NCBI GenBank assembly: GCA_016744355.1
Contig: JADGEN010000017.1
Location: 1-51,281, forward strand
Direction: 5' to 3'
DNA from: Halieaceae bacterium
Lineage (GTDB): Bacteria > Pseudomonadota > Gammaproteobacteria > Pseudomonadales > Halieaceae
Length of the DNA: 51,281 nucleotides
Shown here: positions 42,764-51,281 of the stretch, in pieces
How positions within the stretch are numbered: position 1 is the first letter of the stretch
How the letters are laid out: each line of letters opens with the position of its first letter
The notes under the pieces: model-generated
Told to the model about the DNA's origin: nothing
Databases searched by the model: none
The model's input: only the letters and a program-made list of their open reading frames with translations
Translations under genes and position numbers: made by a program

Positions 42764-44269
42764 GTGCAAAGCATTCCCGGAACCGAACCCCTCTATACCG
42801 CCGCCCAAACCCGAGAACTGGATCGCTGTGCGATTGAAGACTACGGTGTGCCCGGCATAATCCTGATGTCACGCGCGGCACAGTCGGCTTTTGAGTGCCT
42901 GTGCGGGGTTTGGCCCGACCCAGAGTTTATTCAGGTGTTATGCGGGACGGGTAATAACGGCGGTGACGGTTACCTTATTGCAGATTTAGCTCACAAACGC
43001 GGCATTGCGGTTCGCGTGCTTCAACTGGGTGATGCCAACAAAATAGAGGGTGATGCTCTCATAGCTCGCGAGCAAGCCATAGCCAATGGCGTGGACGTGC
43101 AGACGTTTGCCCACCAAAAGCTGGAGGCGGGAGTAGTTGTGGACGCCATGTTAGGCACGGGGCTGGGCGGCGATGTGCGTGGTGACTATGTGGATGCCAT
43201 TGATCTTATAAACGAGAGCGGCCTGCCAGTGTTGGCTGTGGATATTCCCTCGGGCCTGTGTAGCGATACGGGGCGGGTTTTAGGGCGAGCTGTGCGCGCC
43301 GATGTGACGGTAAGTTTTATCGGTTTGAAACGCGGTTTGTTCACACTTGATGCGACGGATTGCACCGGCGCGGTTCATTTCACAGATTTACAGGTGCCCA
43401 CGGAAGTATATTCGCAGGTTAAAAGCGGCTGTGCGCGCCTCGAACTGGAAGCTTTGTTGGCGCGCCTGCCCCTGCGGCCGGCTTCATCTCACAAGGGTAG
43501 TTACGGTTCGGTGCTGGTAATAGGTGGCGACAAGGGCATGGCAGGCGCGGCGGCCATGGCGGCCGAGGCTGCGCTGCGCTGCGGTGCTGGTCTGGTGCGA
43601 GTGGCAACGCGTGAAGAACATGTATCGGCATTAGTGGCCCGAACGCCAGAAGTGATGACGCATGGTGTTGCCACCATTGCAGATCTGGTCCCATTAATAG
43701 AAAGCTCGGACGTATTGGTGGTGGGGCCGGGGCTTGGGCAATCACCGTGGTCAGAGCAAATGCTATGGGCGGCGCTGGATTGCGGCAAGCCTGTGGTGCT
43801 GGATGCAGATGGGCTCAATTTATTGGCGGGCAATGAAAAAGCTAAGGATAAAGCCGGAATACGAAATAATTGGGTGTTCACACCCCACCCCGGCGAAGCT
43901 GGGCGCTTGTTGGGCCTGAACAGCGCTGCTGTTCAGGCCGATCGTTTTGCTGCAGCGCGGCAGTTGCAGCAAGTCTTCGGCGGTGTAGTCCTGCTTAAAG
44001 GCAATGGCAGTCTGATCGCCGGGAACGAGCAGCTATTGCTCAGTGATTACGGCAACCCGGGGATGGCCAGCGGCGGTATGGGTGACGTTTTAAGCGGTGT
44101 ACTGGGTGCTTTGTTGGCACAATCGGATGCCCATGGCATGACAGTGCTGGAATGCGTGGCCTTAGGTGTTTGCCTGCACGGTGCGGCGGCAGACATGGCA
44201 GCTCAAGATGGGCAGCGTGGCTTATGTGCTACCGACTTGATTCCCCAAATACGGGAGCTGCTTGGGTGA
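42764..44269 (+). CDS. nnr: Bifunctional NAD(P)H-hydrate epimerase / ADP-dependent dehydratase
   Basis: A 501-residue two-domain repair enzyme. The N-terminal YjeF_N epimerase (about 1-215) has CGTGNNGGDGYLIADLAH and VVDAMLGTGLGGDVRG. The C-terminal ribokinase-like dehydratase has SHKGSYGSVLVIGGDKGMAG, TPHPGEAGRLLG and GNPGMASGGMGDVLSG. Together they repair NADHX and NADPHX. The start is GTG 42764 with AGGAAAG upstream, and a TATACT (42730-42735) could be its -10. It overlaps tsaE by 4 nt. It heads the nnr-to-hflK superoperon and diverges from queG. Confidence 0.95.
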   Translation: MQSIPGTEPLYTAAQTRELDRCAIEDYGVPGIILMSRAAQSAFECLCGVWPDPEFIQVLCGTGNNGGDGYLIADLAHKRGIAVRVLQLGDANKIEGDALIAREQAIANGVDVQTFAHQKLEAGVVVDAMLGTGLGGDVRGDYVDAIDLINESGLPVLAVDIPSGLCSDTGRVLGRAVRADVTVSFIGLKRGLFTLDATDCTGAVHFTDLQVPTEVYSQVKSGCARLELEALLARLPLRPASSHKGSYGSVLVIGGDKGMAGAAAMAAEAALRCGAGLVRVATREEHVSALVARTPEVMTHGVATIADLVPLIESSDVLVVGPGLGQSPWSEQMLWAALDCGKPVVLDADGLNLLAGNEKAKDKAGIRNNWVFTPHPGEAGRLLGLNSAAVQADRFAAARQLQQVFGGVVLLKGNGSLIAGNEQLLLSDYGNPGMASGGMGDVLSGVLGALLAQSDAHGMTVLECVALGVCLHGAAADMAAQDGQRGLCATDLIPQIRELLG

Positions 44270-44751
44270 GCGATAAGCGCATCGCCTTTGAAGAACGTAC
44301 CCTCACTGTAAGCGGTGAGAAAGCCATGATCGCTTTGGGCGCGCAGCTGGCTGCCGCGCGGGTTGCGGGCCTGATTGTGACCCTCAACGGCGATCTGGGT
44401 ATGGGTAAAACCACACTGGCGCGAGGCTTTATTCAGAGTTTGGGCCATTCGGGCGCGGTTAAGAGCCCTACCTATACACTGGTGGAACCCTATGAGCTTC
44501 CAGGGGGCAGGGTTTATCATTTTGATCTCTACCGTCTGGGCGACGCCGAGGAGCTTGAGTTTATGGGGGTGCGCGACTATTTTGACGGCCGTAGCACTTG
44601 CCTCATTGAATGGTCAGAACGCGGAGCGGGAATTTTGCCCCCGGCGGATTTAGTGATTACTATAGAGCGAGAGGGGATGGGCCGCCGTGTAAGTTTGCTG
44701 CCCCTGAGCGTTTCTGGGGAGAGCGTGATCGGCGCTATCGAATGGGAGTGA
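44266..44751 (+). CDS. tsaE: tRNA threonylcarbamoyladenosine biosynthesis ATPase TsaE
   Basis: The start is GTG 44266, overlapping the nnr stop as GTGA, with GGGAG upstream; the frame extends into nnr but is a shadow there. The 161-residue P-loop protein has Walker A GDLGMGKTT (K48), then KSPTYTLVEPYE and VYHFDLYRLGDAEELEFMG. With TsaB and TsaD it makes t6A37 in ANN-decoding tRNAs. The length matches E. coli TsaE (153). It ends 1 nt before amiB. Confidence 0.95.
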   Translation: MSDKRIAFEERTLTVSGEKAMIALGAQLAAARVAGLIVTLNGDLGMGKTTLARGFIQSLGHSGAVKSPTYTLVEPYELPGGRVYHFDLYRLGDAEELEFMGVRDYFDGRSTCLIEWSERGAGILPPADLVITIEREGMGRRVSLLPLSVSGESVIGAIEWE

Positions 44752-44752
44752 A

Positions 44753-46066
44753 ATGAGCACAAAATTTTACAGCCTTGTACTTTTTGTATGGGTCAGCATT
44801 GGGCTGTCATTGCCCGCCGTGGCTAATATACAGGTTCACGATGTACGCCTGTGGCGCGCGCCGGACCACACTCGTATTGTGTTCGACCTGACTGGTCCGG
44901 CCACACACAAGCTGATTACCCTCGAAAACCCGCATCGTATTGTGCTGGATGTTGAAGATACCAGTCTCAAAACAAAACTATCCAGCCTGCAATTGAAAGA
45001 CACACCCATCAGTAGAATTCGCTCAGGTGTACGTGAGGGCGATGACTTGCGCGTAGTGCTGGATTTGTCCGCCGCAGTAAAGCCTAAAAGTTTCGAACTG
45101 AAAGCTAATGATCGTGCTGGTGACAGGCTGGTGCTTGATATCTACGATATCGACAGCAAACCTGCCAAGGTGAAAAAAACCGTCAAACAGTCCAGTCGGC
45201 GCAATATTATCATTGCTATTGATGCCGGCCACGGCGGGGAAGACCCGGGCGCTTCGGGGCCGGGCAGATTGCGCGAAAAGAATGTGGTGCTGTCAATCGC
45301 CAGAGAGATTGAAACCCTGTTCAAAGCGGATAGCGGCTACACACCAAAGATGATTCGAAACGGCGATTACTATGTGAGCCTCAAGGGGCGGCGAGATTTA
45401 GCACGCAAATATCAGGCCGACCTGTTTGTGTCTGTTCATGCGGACGCCTTCAAGCGCAAAGAGGCACACGGGGCCTCGGTGTATGCCCTGTCAACCCGCG
45501 GCGCCACCAGTACCGCTGCACGCTATCTGGCTCAGCGTGAAAACTCGGCAGACTTGGTAGGAGGCGTGCGTCTCAGCGACAAAGATGACATGTTGGCGGG
45601 TGTATTGGCCGACTTGTCTATGACCTCTACGCTCGACACCAGTTTGAAGTTGGGCAATGACGTGCTGCGCAAAGTGGACAACGTTGCCAAGCTGCATAAA
45701 AAAAGGGTGGAGCAGGCGGGATTCGCTGTGCTCAAGTCGCCAGATATTCCCTCTATTCTTGTGGAAACAGGCTTTATTTCTAACCCCACAGAAGCCAAAA
45801 ACCTTGGCTCGCGCACTTACCGCAAAAAAATGGCTGCAGCGATTCACGCGGGCATTGTGCAGTGGTTTGCCGCGCATCCGCCTTCGGGTACGCTAATCGC
45901 CTGGCAAAAACAGGCCGGTGGCCAGCAATATGTCATTGCCAGCGGTGATACACTCTCCGGTATAGCGCAGCGCTTCAATGTATCGCTGGCCCTGCTCAAG
46001 TCGCAAAATGGATTGAGCCATACGCGTATACAAGTGGGCCAGAAGCTGACCATTCCCGCGAGCTGA
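44753..46066 (+). CDS. amiB: N-acetylmuramoyl-L-alanine amidase (AMIN, Amidase_3, LysM)
   Basis: A 437-residue exported amidase. A signal peptide covers about residues 1-24 (cut after LPAVA). An AMIN domain (about 25-135) directs it to the septum. The Amidase_3 domain has the zinc ligands in IAIDAGHGGEDPGASG (His, Glu) and FVSVHADAF (His), and the catalytic Glu in VETGFISNP. One LysM closes it (YVIASGDTLSGIAQRFNVS). It splits septal peptidoglycan during cell separation, normally activated by an EnvC- or NlpD-type LytM factor. Position before mutL is as in E. coli, hence amiB rather than amiC. Confidence 0.93.
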   Translation: MSTKFYSLVLFVWVSIGLSLPAVANIQVHDVRLWRAPDHTRIVFDLTGPATHKLITLENPHRIVLDVEDTSLKTKLSSLQLKDTPISRIRSGVREGDDLRVVLDLSAAVKPKSFELKANDRAGDRLVLDIYDIDSKPAKVKKTVKQSSRRNIIIAIDAGHGGEDPGASGPGRLREKNVVLSIAREIETLFKADSGYTPKMIRNGDYYVSLKGRRDLARKYQADLFVSVHADAFKRKEAHGASVYALSTRGATSTAARYLAQRENSADLVGGVRLSDKDDMLAGVLADLSMTSTLDTSLKLGNDVLRKVDNVAKLHKKRVEQAGFAVLKSPDIPSILVETGFISNPTEAKNLGSRTYRKKMAAAIHAGIVQWFAAHPPSGTLIAWQKQAGGQQYVIASGDTLSGIAQRFNVSLALLKSQNGLSHTRIQVGQKLTIPAS

Positions 46067-46107
46067 GAAGCAGCCCGATTTTAACACGGATAAATAAAGA
46101 GCACTGA

Positions 46108-47958
46108 ATGTCCCTGGCGCCCACGCCCGCAAAAATTAATAGCCTCGACCCTCGCCTTGCCAACCAGATTGCCGCCGGTGAAGTGGTGGAGCGCCCTGCC
46201 TCAGTGGTTAAAGAGGTGTTGGAGAACGCTCTGGATGCGGGTGCAACCCGTGTTGATATCGACATTGACTCCGCCGGCACCAAAATGATTCGCATCCGTG
46301 ACAACGGCAGCGGTATTACTCCCGAAGATTTGCCTCTGGCTTTGGCTAGACACGCCACGTCCAAGATAGGCTCGCTGGAAGACCTGGAGCAAGTGCGCAG
46401 TTTGGGTTTTAGAGGCGAAGCGCTGGCCAGTATCGGGGCGGTGTCGCGGCTCAGTCTCACCAGCAATTCCAATCCTGAATCCAGTGAAGGGCGGGTCGCA
46501 ATTTCCGAAGGTCGCGATATGGCAGCGCAGGTAAAACCCGCTTCTCATCCGCGAGGCACGACGGTAGAAGTGCGCGATCTGTTTTACAACACCCCGGCCC
46601 GACGCAAATTTCTGCGCACCGAGAAAACCGAGTTCAAGCATCTGGAAGAAGTGGTAAAGCGCCTGGCTCTGTCGCGCTTCGATGTGGACTTTACTCTTCG
46701 CCATAACCAGAAAGTGATCCACCAGCTCAGATCCGGCCAGAGCCAGAGTGAAATGCAGCGCCGCGTGGCTACAGTGTGTGGCCCCGCTTTTATGGAGCAG
46801 GCAATTTATACGGAAACGGGCACCCCGGAACTCAAGCTGTGGGGCTGGGTGGGCTTGCCCACATTCTCCCGTAGTCAGGGCGATTTGCAGTACTTTTTTG
46901 TCAACGGCAGGGTCATTCGCGACAAACTCGTGGCTCACGCGGTCAAGCAGGCCTACAGGGACGTGTTGTATCACGGCCGCCACCCTGCGTTTGTACTGTA
47001 TCTGGAGCTTGACCCTGCGCTGGTGGACGTCAACGTACATCCCACTAAACACGAAGTGCGCTTTCGCGATGGCAGGGCTGTACACAATTTTTTGTTCAGC
47101 AGTTTGCATAGAGCGCTCGCCGATGTCCGTCCCGGCGTTGAGACATTACCCGAAGGCACCCTGGACACTGCAGAAGGTGATCGCATTAATACCCTGACCG
47201 GCGAGGTGGCTCCGGTTGAACTGACTCAGGGTGGCTTGAGCTGGGGCGGTGGGCAGCAACATGCCGTTTACGACCGGCCTGCAGCAGGTGCAGGTGCTGC
47301 GCAAATGCAGAGCTACGGAAGTTTGCATCCGCCACCGCGGATTGAAATGCCCGAGCAGGGTGCGGAAGAGGATATTCCACCACTCGGATACGCACTGGCG
47401 CAATTGAAAGGCATCTATATATTATCGGAGAACGCACAGGGTCTGATCCTGGTCGATATGCACGCCGCCCACGAACGAATTACCTACGAGCGGCTGAAGA
47501 GCGCCGCGGCCCAGGAGGGTATTCGCAGTCAGCCTTTGCTGGTGCCCCAGTCGGTGGCTGTGAGTCAGCGCGAAGTCGAAATTGCTACTGAATACACCGA
47601 CGTGTTCCATAAACTGGGCATGGACGTGGCGGAGGGTGGTGAAGAGCTGCTATTGATTCGCGAAATTCCAGTGAACCTGCGGGATTCTGACGTAGAGCAA
47701 TTGCTGCGCGATGTGCTGTCCGACCTCATAGAGTATGGCAGTTCTGATCGCATCAGCGCTCACATGGACGAAATTCTTTCAACTATGGCCTGCCACGGTT
47801 CGGTGCGTGCCAACCGGCGTCTTACCATTCCCGAAATGAACGCCTTGCTGCGAGATATGGAAGAAACTGAGCGCAGCGGGCAGTGTAATCACGGTAGGCC
47901 TACCTGGACTGCGCTGAGTATCGAGGAACTGGATAAATTGTTCCTGCGTGGGCGTTGA
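46108..47958 (+). CDS. mutL: DNA mismatch repair protein MutL, endonuclease type
   Basis: A 616-residue GHKL ATPase. The N-terminal half has [30 protein letters not shown] and [10 protein letters not shown]. The linker (about 340-425) is low-complexity. The C-terminal domain has [12 protein letters not shown] at 450-461, matching the D-x-H-A-x2-E-x4-E metal-binding endonuclease motif absent from E. coli MutL, plus [12 protein letters not shown] and CNHGRPT. So it should nick the error strand itself, as in methyl-independent repair, rather than rely on MutH. It starts 41 nt after amiB and ends 30 nt before miaA. Confidence 0.95.
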   Translation: MSLAPTPAKINSLDPRLANQIAAGEVVERPASVVKEVLENALDAGATRVDIDIDSAGTKMIRIRDNGSGITPEDLPLALARHATSKIGSLEDLEQVRSLGFRGEALASIGAVSRLSLTSNSNPESSEGRVAISEGRDMAAQVKPASHPRGTTVEVRDLFYNTPARRKFLRTEKTEFKHLEEVVKRLALSRFDVDFTLRHNQKVIHQLRSGQSQSEMQRRVATVCGPAFMEQAIYTETGTPELKLWGWVGLPTFSRSQGDLQYFFVNGRVIRDKLVAHAVKQAYRDVLYHGRHPAFVLYLELDPALVDVNVHPTKHEVRFRDGRAVHNFLFSSLHRALADVRPGVETLPEGTLDTAEGDRINTLTGEVAPVELTQGGLSWGGGQQHAVYDRPAAGAGAAQMQSYGSLHPPPRIEMPEQGAEEDIPPLGYALAQLKGIYILSENAQGLILVDMHAAHERITYERLKSAAAQEGIRSQPLLVPQSVAVSQREVEIATEYTDVFHKLGMDVAEGGEELLLIREIPVNLRDSDVEQLLRDVLSDLIEYGSSDRISAHMDEILSTMACHGSVRANRRLTIPEMNALLRDMEETERSGQCNHGRPTWTALSIEELDKLFLRGR

Positions 47959-47988
47959 GGCCGGTGTGATGTCGAACGTGCCGGAATC

Positions 47989-48987
47989 ATGATCAGTTCC
48001 ACTTCAACAGCCTTGCCACCGCTCATTTGTCTCATGGGCCCCACTGCCTCCGGCAAGACCGACCTAGCCATTGAGCTAGCGTTGGCCGAAGGTTGCGAGT
48101 TAGTGAGCGTTGACTCTGCCCTGGTCTATCGTGGCCTCGATATTGGCAGCGCCAAGCCTGATTACCCCCATCATCTGGTGGATATTCGCGAACCCGATGA
48201 AGTGTATTCGGTCGCGAATTTTGTCGCCGATGCCCATAGATTGGCGGCTGAGATTACTGCCAGGGGCAAAATCCCCCTGTTTGTGGGCGGCACTATGATG
48301 TATTTCAAAGCTTTTTTGGAAGGATTGGCCGAAATGCCGGCCGCAGATCCGGTACAGCGGCAAAAAATAGAGGCAGAGGCAGCCCAGTTGGGCTGGCCTC
48401 ATCTCCACGCAGAGTTGGCAGGCGTCGACCCGGAATCTGCAGCCAGAATTCATCCCAACCACTCCCAGCGCCTGTGTCGCGCTCTTGAAGTGTACCGCAG
48501 TAGCGGTGTCACCATGACTGCGTGGCGGGAGAGGCAGGCAGAGGAGGGAGGGGCGGCACTTCCCGAGCAGCATTACCGCATTGTGCAGATGGCCATTTGT
48601 CCAGAGGATAGGGCGGTGTTACACCAGCGTATTGCGCTGCGTTTCAAGCTGATGATGGAGGCGGGAATGCTGCAAGAAGTGGCGCAGCTACGCGCCCGGG
48701 GTGACCTGCACGTCGACCTGCCTGCGATTCGCGCCGTAGGCTACCGCCAGCTGTGGGGACACTTAAATGGGGACTATTCATTGCTCGAGGCTGTGGACAA
48801 AGCGGTGGCTGCAACTCGCCAACTGGCCAAGCGCCAGCTCACCTGGCTACGCAAGTGGCCGGAGCTCAATTGGATTTACACAGATGAGGTGGGGAACGTC
48901 CTTAGTCCTTTGGGGTCCGAAAAGGGGCAGGGTTTGCAAAAACCGCTAGTTGCTGCCTTGAATTATTTACACAGCGACCCCATGTAG
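47989..48987 (+). CDS. miaA: tRNA dimethylallyltransferase
   Basis: A 332-residue enzyme (E. coli: 316) that adds dimethylallyl to A37 of tRNAs reading UNN codons, the first step to ms2i6A. The P-loop is [12 protein letters not shown] (K23). Also seen are [19 protein letters not shown], the DSxxVYrxxdIGTaKP block, and [17 protein letters not shown]. Later are [14 protein letters not shown] and [18 protein letters not shown] 47989 has only a weak ribosome site. Confidence 0.96.
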   Translation: MISSTSTALPPLICLMGPTASGKTDLAIELALAEGCELVSVDSALVYRGLDIGSAKPDYPHHLVDIREPDEVYSVANFVADAHRLAAEITARGKIPLFVGGTMMYFKAFLEGLAEMPAADPVQRQKIEAEAAQLGWPHLHAELAGVDPESAARIHPNHSQRLCRALEVYRSSGVTMTAWRERQAEEGGAALPEQHYRIVQMAICPEDRAVLHQRIALRFKLMMEAGMLQEVAQLRARGDLHVDLPAIRAVGYRQLWGHLNGDYSLLEAVDKAVAATRQLAKRQLTWLRKWPELNWIYTDEVGNVLSPLGSEKGQGLQKPLVAALNYLHSDPM

Positions 48988-49119
48988 ATAACTGCAGTTG
49001 AGCTATACTGCTAGAGTGCTGCCAGCGCGGTGATGAGTTTGTCTCCGGGGTGGTAGCCAAGTAGGCCCATTACCTGGGAGTTTTACAGGTATCAAGAGGT
49101 CACATTTTTATTACCTAGA

Positions 49120-49134
49120 GGCTCTATTTGAGCC
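49120..49134 (+). promoter_or_regulatory. Hairpin just before the hfq ribosome-binding site
   Basis: GGCTC (49120-49124) and GAGCC (49130-49134) with a TATTT loop end 4 nt before AAGGAG (49139-49144). A second possible stem, TACCTG with CAGGTA, lies about 40 nt upstream. Hfq represses its own translation in E. coli, so this may be a control site; this is inference from position only. Confidence 0.35.
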
Positions 49135-49151
49135 GACCAAGGAGTAGCGCC

Positions 49152-49400
49152 ATGTCTAAAGGGCATACATTACAAGACCCTTACCTCAATATATTACGTA
49201 AGGAACGTGTACCTGTTTCTGTTTATTTGGTTAACGGCATTAAATTGCAGGGCCAAATTGAATCCTTTGACCAGTTTGTTGTGCTGTTGAAAAACACCGT
49301 CAGCCAAATGGTCTACAAGCACGCCATTTCAACCGTGGTTCCTTCTCGCGTGGTGCGTATGCCCATGCAGAATCCCCCGGAAGATGACGAAGATAGCTAA
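49152..49400 (+). CDS. hfq: RNA chaperone Hfq
   Basis: The start is ATG 49152, 7 nt after AAGGAG; an in-frame start at 49128 lies before the ribosome site. The 82-residue protein has both Sm motifs: [38 protein letters not shown] (given here as a continuous landmark, Sm1 around [10 protein letters not shown]) and Sm2 with [12 protein letters not shown]. The short acidic tail (PPEDDEDS) is much shorter than in E. coli Hfq (102). The hexamer pairs small RNAs with mRNAs. Confidence 0.97.
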   Translation: MSKGHTLQDPYLNILRKERVPVSVYLVNGIKLQGQIESFDQFVVLLKNTVSQMVYKHAISTVVPSRVVRMPMQNPPEDDEDS

Positions 49401-49417
49401 CGCTTCACGAGGCTTAA

Positions 49418-50740
49418 TTGTTTTTTGATCGACCCGAATCGGGTGAACTTGCGATATTGGTTCACCTGAATCTCGACAGCGAAGTCGAGCGCGAAGACCC
49501 CCGCGAATTTGAAGAACTCGTTCTGGCAGCAGGGGGAGATCCGGCTGCCTTCATAATGGGTTCGCGCAAGACACCAAGCCCGCGCACCTTTGTGGGCAGC
49601 GGGAAGCTGCAGGAAATAGCTGACCAGGTAGAGTTGCACGAGGCGGAAATCGTCATGTTCAACCACACGCTGTCGCCCAGCCAGGAACGTAACCTTGAAG
49701 AAGAGTTGCAGTGCCGGGTGATGGATCGCACCGGTGTAATTCTCGATATCTTCGCCCAGCGCGCCCGTACCAATGAGGGCCAGCTGCAGGTCGAACTGGC
49801 CCAGCTGGAACACTCCCGCACACGCCTTGTACGTGGTTGGACTCACCTGGAGCGACAAAAAGGTGGTATCGGACTGCGTGGCCCCGGTGAGACCCAGCTT
49901 GAGACCGACCGACGGTTGCTGGCGGCGCGCATCAAAACAATTCACAGTCGCCTCGAAAAAGTGCGTAAGCAACGTGATCAGGGGCGGCGCTCCCGTGACA
50001 AAGCCGAAATAGCCACCGTAGCCCTGGTGGGGTACACCAACGCGGGCAAATCGACCTTATTCAACTGCATTACCGACGCCGAAGTGTTTGTGGCCGACCA
50101 GCTGTTTGCGACCCTGGACCCAACCCTTCGGCGTCTCGAGCTGGACGAAGTTGGCCCCGTCGTGCTGGCCGACACCGTAGGTTTTATCGCCCATTTGCCA
50201 CACAAACTGGTTGAAGCCTTCAAAGCCACACTCGAAGAGACACGCAGCGCAGACCTTCTGTTACATGTAATAGACGCCGCGACAGAAGATCGCGACCGCA
50301 ACATTTATGAAGTACAGTCGGTGCTGGGTGAAATTGGAGCTCACGATATTCCCCAGCTTTTGGTCTACAACAAAATAGACCTGCTGGAACAGACCCCTCG
50401 CATCGATCGCAACGCCGATGGCCTGCCCGAGCGAGTTTGGGTAAGTGCCGTAACCGGTGCCGGAATGGAAGAGTTGCAACAAGCCATGATCGAGTTGCTG
50501 GCTCACGACATGGTCGACCAAGAACTAAAACTGGCACCCGATCAGGGCCGTCTACGTGCTGCCCTCTACAAACTGGGGGCGGTGAGCAGCGAAGAACACG
50601 GCGAAGACGGCATGGCGCATTTAAAACTACGCCTGCCCAGAGCCGAATGGAATCGATTAATGGTAACCGAGGGCATAGGCGACCGTGAAATCGTCGATGA
50701 AGAACCCTGGTGGTTAGAAGGCAAGCTTGACAAGAAATAG
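49418..50740 (+). CDS. hflX: Ribosome-associated GTPase HflX
   Basis: The start is TTG 49418, 6 nt after GAGG and 17 nt after the hfq stop; it gives MFFDRPESGELAILVHLNLD, which fits the family N-terminus. The 440-residue protein has the HflX N-terminal domain with RTFVGSGKLQEIADQVE, and the conserved WTHLERQKGGIGLRGPGETQ. The Obg-like G domain has G1 GYTNAGKSTLFN, G3 DTVGFIAHLP and G4 NKID. HflX splits stalled ribosomes under heat stress. Confidence 0.95.
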   Translation: MFFDRPESGELAILVHLNLDSEVEREDPREFEELVLAAGGDPAAFIMGSRKTPSPRTFVGSGKLQEIADQVELHEAEIVMFNHTLSPSQERNLEEELQCRVMDRTGVILDIFAQRARTNEGQLQVELAQLEHSRTRLVRGWTHLERQKGGIGLRGPGETQLETDRRLLAARIKTIHSRLEKVRKQRDQGRRSRDKAEIATVALVGYTNAGKSTLFNCITDAEVFVADQLFATLDPTLRRLELDEVGPVVLADTVGFIAHLPHKLVEAFKATLEETRSADLLLHVIDAATEDRDRNIYEVQSVLGEIGAHDIPQLLVYNKIDLLEQTPRIDRNADGLPERVWVSAVTGAGMEELQQAMIELLAHDMVDQELKLAPDQGRLRAALYKLGAVSSEEHGEDGMAHLKLRLPRAEWNRLMVTEGIGDREIVDEEPWWLEGKLDKK

Positions 50741-50942
50741 CACGCCAATATGGCACAGCGCCAGCTGCACGCTGCGGGTAGTACTACTCAAGGGCCTGCA
50801 GTATGAACCGAGAGTAGTGCCACCGAAAGCGGGTAGCGGGAAGAATCAAGTCGATAAGCATTTCGACAACCAAGAATGAATGTCATTCCACTAACACACA
50901 AATTTAAGATAGACTGCACCGAAATCAGATAAGGAGTTAACA

Positions 50943-51281
50943 ATGGCTTGGAATGAACCAGGTGGCGGCGATAATAAGCCAAAAGATCCCTGGGGCGGCG
51001 GTGGCGGCGATCAAGGCCCACCAGACCTCGACGAAGCCCTGCGTAAATTGCAGGAAAAATTCTCCGGCCTATTCGGCGGCGGCAAAGGTGGTTCAGGTGG
51101 TAAAGGTGGCTCCGGCGGCGGTGCACCCGCACTGTCGGGCGCGCTCATCGGTTTCATAGTTATAGTCCTGTTTGTGGGCTATGGCGCGATGGGTTTCTAC
51201 CAGGTTGACCAGCAAGAGCGCTCGGTAGTGCTGCGCTTCGGTAAGTTCTACGAGATAGCCCAGCCCGGTTTGAAGTGGAAC
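50943..51281 (+). CDS. hflK: FtsH protease modulator HflK (partial, 3' end outside window)
   Basis: The start is ATG 50943 with AAGGAG upstream, and the window ends after 113 codons. The N-terminus MAWNEPGGGDNKPKDPWGGG is the family hallmark, followed by a Gly-rich tract (GGGKGGSGGKGGSGGG). One transmembrane helix (about 63-82) comes next, then the start of the SPFH domain (FYQVDQQERSVVLRFGKFY, then QPGLKWN). HflK forms a membrane cage with HflC around FtsH; hflC should follow. A 202-nt gap from hflX may carry a separate promoter. Confidence 0.95.
   Translation, partial: MAWNEPGGGDNKPKDPWGGGGGDQGPPDLDEALRKLQEKFSGLFGGGKGGSGGKGGSGGGAPALSGALIGFIVIVLFVGYGAMGFYQVDQQERSVVLRFGKFYEIAQPGLKWN

Noticed and set aside
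46201..47109. 302-codon minus-strand frame opposite mutL
   Set aside because: Antisense shadow of a clearly coding gene, with no recognisable motif.
49020..49140. tRNA or small RNA gene upstream of hfq
   Set aside because: No cloverleaf can be drawn; only short hairpins are present.

Overview
The window reads as chromosomal DNA of a gammaproteobacterium, probably marine and near the Cellvibrionales/Pseudomonadales. The order-level placement is my inference from gene order and protein character, not a database result. Three conserved gene neighbourhoods support the class: rnr-rlmB / rpsF-rpsR-(DUF2232 membrane protein)-rplI-dnaB; psd / rsgA / orn / queG; and nnr-tsaE-amiB-mutL-miaA-hfq-hflX-hflK. 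Almost every gene is intact and tightly packed. I see no tRNA, rRNA, CRISPR array, transposase or prophage.

Layout. Bases 1-6470 are a surface-glycan locus that looks more AT-rich by eye than the rest. It holds a GT4 and a GT2 glycosyltransferase, an opposite-strand methyltransferase, and an overlapping cassette of a TMTC-like GT-C membrane protein with TPRs, a GtrA flippase-like protein, a zinc-ribbon methyltransferase and a DPM1-like GT2. From 6685 to 13861 come RNase R, RlmB and the ribosomal protein/helicase operon. From 14479 to 16216, convergent with dnaB, lie a lambda-P-like helicase loader and a protein with three DnaT-like domains; I read these as a domesticated helicase-loading pair. 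Next come radA, a PilZ protein, ettA, glyA, cinA, a NUDIX hydrolase, a DUF924 protein, fklB, an Fe-alcohol dehydrogenase, an orphan ParA, a nitronate monooxygenase-like protein, a sulfur pair (cysH, free-Met-sulfoxide reductase), a TPR/transglutaminase-like lipoprotein, a PPOX protein, an SDR, asnS, rnb, a PIN-PhoH protein, a beta-rich exported protein, psd, rsgA, orn and queG. The right end (42764-51281) is the nnr-to-hflK superoperon, cut inside hflK.

The most unusual content is a family of dispersed structured repeats. Three intact copies (13908-14030, 14341-14442, 39614-39731) share an internal core but carry different long outer arms (23, 25 and 30 bp), each perfectly self-complementary within its own copy. 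All three lie 19-46 nt past a stop codon, in the same orientation as the gene they follow (dnaB, the lambda-P-like gene, psd). Two diverged relatives sit side by side at 25916-26110. Variable, compensating stems around a fixed core suggest a structured RNA or DNA element at gene 3' ends; I do not recognise it as a named family.

Other points: queG lacks a usable start unless one base is added to a five-base C run; the two replication genes overlap by 89 nt; MutL is of the endonuclease type; and several start codons were moved from the longest reading frame to sites with better Shine-Dalgarno sequences.
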